Positions 6,368 to 7,059 of a stretch of 7,059 nt of DNA are shown one piece after another (within the stretch, counting starts at the first letter, position 1; each line of letters opens with the position of its first letter). This DNA comes from Pseudomonas sp. (GTDB lineage Bacteria > Pseudomonadota > Gammaproteobacteria > Pseudomonadales > Pseudomonadaceae): the NCBI GenBank assembly GCA_029239415.1, contig JAQZAY010000197.1, positions 1 through 7,059 of the forward strand, read 5' to 3'. The position numbers and the translations under genes were made by a program. The notes beneath the pieces were generated by a model that was given only the letters and a program-made list of their open reading frames with translations, was not told where the DNA came from and did no database searches.

Positions 6368-6456
6368 AACAAGAACATCGCGTCACCCACCTACAAGAAA
6401 ATCTGCTCCCGCTTCAGTCGCACCTGCTTGCGGCCGACCCACTCGAGGGTTTCTGA

Positions 6457-7059
6457 ATGGCATCGCTACAACAAAAGAAACAGCGTTCGCTGCAACATGG
6501 CCTGACCTCGCGCCAGGTGTCCATGATCTCCATCGCCGGCATCATTGGTGCCGGCCTGTTCATCGGCTCATCCAACGCCATCGCCACCGCCGGCCCGGCC
6601 ATCTTGCTCTCCTATGCAATGACCGGCCTGCTGGTGCTGCTGGTGATGCGCATGCTCGGCGAGATGGCCATCGCCAATCCCGACAGCGGCTCGTTTTCCA
6701 CCTACGCCACCGAGGCCATCGGGCCCTGGGCGGGCTTTACCATCGGCTGGCTTTACTGGTGGTTCTGGGTGCTGATCATCCCGGTCGAGGCCATCGCTGG
6801 CGCGGATATCCTGCATGCCTACTTCCCTGGGATGCCGTCCTGGCTGTTCGCCTTCCTGATCATGATCGTGCTGTCGGGCAGCAACCTGGTGAGCGTGAAG
6901 AACTTCGGCGAATTCGAGTACTGGTTTGCGCTGGTCAAGGTCATCGCCATCGTGGCCTTCATCGTGGTGTGCACGCTGGCGATCTTCGGCTTCTGGCCGC
7001 TGGCCGAGACCCGCGGGGTCAGCCAGCTGTGGGCCAATGGCGGGTTCATGCCCAATGGC
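6457..7059 (+). CDS. gabP: GABA permease, APC family (3' partial)
   Basis: The first 201 codons of an inner-membrane amino-acid/proton symporter run off the window end. The sequence follows E. coli GabP closely. It has a short cytoplasmic N-terminus, the TM1 signature SIAGIIGAGLFIGSS (25-39), MRMLGEMAIANPDSGSFSTY (64-83), IGWLYWWFWVLIIP (96-109), SGSNLVSVKNFGEFE (140-154) and LWANGGFMPNG (191-201). Membrane segments fall at about 22-42, 47-68, 91-115, 126-145 and 156-182; GabP is usually about 460 residues with 12 segments, so seven or so lie beyond the window. The ATG at 6457 is preceded by GAGGG (6445-6449) at a 7-base spacing. The divergent transaminase supports import of GABA or a related omega-amino acid. 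A related AroP/CycA-group permease is the alternative, but the match to GabP specifically is strong. Confidence 0.93.
   Translation, partial: MASLQQKKQRSLQHGLTSRQVSMISIAGIIGAGLFIGSSNAIATAGPAILLSYAMTGLLVLLVMRMLGEMAIANPDSGSFSTYATEAIGPWAGFTIGWLYWWFWVLIIPVEAIAGADILHAYFPGMPSWLFAFLIMIVLSGSNLVSVKNFGEFEYWFALVKVIAIVAFIVVCTLAIFGFWPLAETRGVSQLWANGGFMPNG

Larger units (their letters stand above)
6081..6456. promoter_or_regulatory. Shared control region between gabT-like gene and gabP
   Basis: This 376 bp gap between divergent starts is clearly more AT-rich than the genes around it. It holds, in order: two palindromes (6134-6141 and 6153-6162) flanking a minus-strand GATAAT; an imperfect dyad (6267-6287); a possible 20-codon ORF (6288-6350); and three GCAAT boxes (6344-6367). 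The gabP ribosome-binding site GAGGG (6445-6449) follows. I found no convincing sigma-70 -35/-10 pair for gabP (best weak match TTGTTC 6306 with GATACT 6330) and no sigma-54 (GG-N10-GC) promoter that I would trust. Confidence 0.7.

Noticed and set aside
6081..6456. Sigma-54 promoter or NtrC sites for nitrogen control of gabP.
   Set aside because: I found no convincing TGGCAC-N5-TTGC match or TGCACC/GGTGCA pair on either strand, so nitrogen control is not claimed.

Overview
The window looks like chromosomal DNA of a Pseudomonas, most likely a non-aeruginosa species of the P. putida/P. fluorescens type. This rests on the high GC with strong G/C third-position bias, the close-packed genes with purine-rich ribosome-binding sites, and the products: a second, solitary elongation factor G, a DsdA-type D-serine dehydratase, and a GABA transaminase-like gene next to GabP. 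The species is inferred from general knowledge of these genomes, not from a marker gene. I see no insertion sequence, prophage, tRNA, rRNA or CRISPR array.

Left part (1-3911). The window opens inside the 3' end of a SulP-type anion transporter, of which only the cytoplasmic STAS domain is present. It converges on a complete fusA-type gene (minus strand). The 53 bp between their stops hold two perfect inverted repeats. The fusA gene is divergent from dsdA (plus strand), with 114 bp between the two start codons. The EF-G gene is not in a str operon (no rpsL, rpsG or tuf beside it), which points to the paralogue called fusA2 or fusB in pseudomonads.

Middle (3936-4826). Two small unrecognised genes are divergent from each other. 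One is a 142-residue protein with a Cys-X-Cys-X2-Cys cluster and nearby histidines (minus strand). The other is an acidic 95-residue protein (plus strand) whose C-terminal half faintly recalls the phage Gp49 family. The first converges with dsdA and the second with the aminotransferase, in both cases with almost no spacer.

Right part (4830-7059). A class III omega-aminotransferase very similar to GabT (minus) is divergent from a gabP-type GABA permease (plus, cut off by the window end). Together they suggest uptake and transamination of GABA or a related omega-amino acid, although no gabD and no regulator gene is present. Their 376 bp shared upstream region is the most interesting non-coding stretch. 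It holds two related palindromes exactly 20 bp apart flanking a possible minus-strand -10 box, an imperfect 8+8 bp dyad over a good Shine-Dalgarno, a possible 20-codon leader ORF, and three GCAAT boxes at 9-10 bp intervals upstream of gabP.

I did not find a convincing new multi-gene system. Most of the window is ordinary core or metabolic sequence. The best leads are the gabT/gabP control region and the two small unknown proteins.
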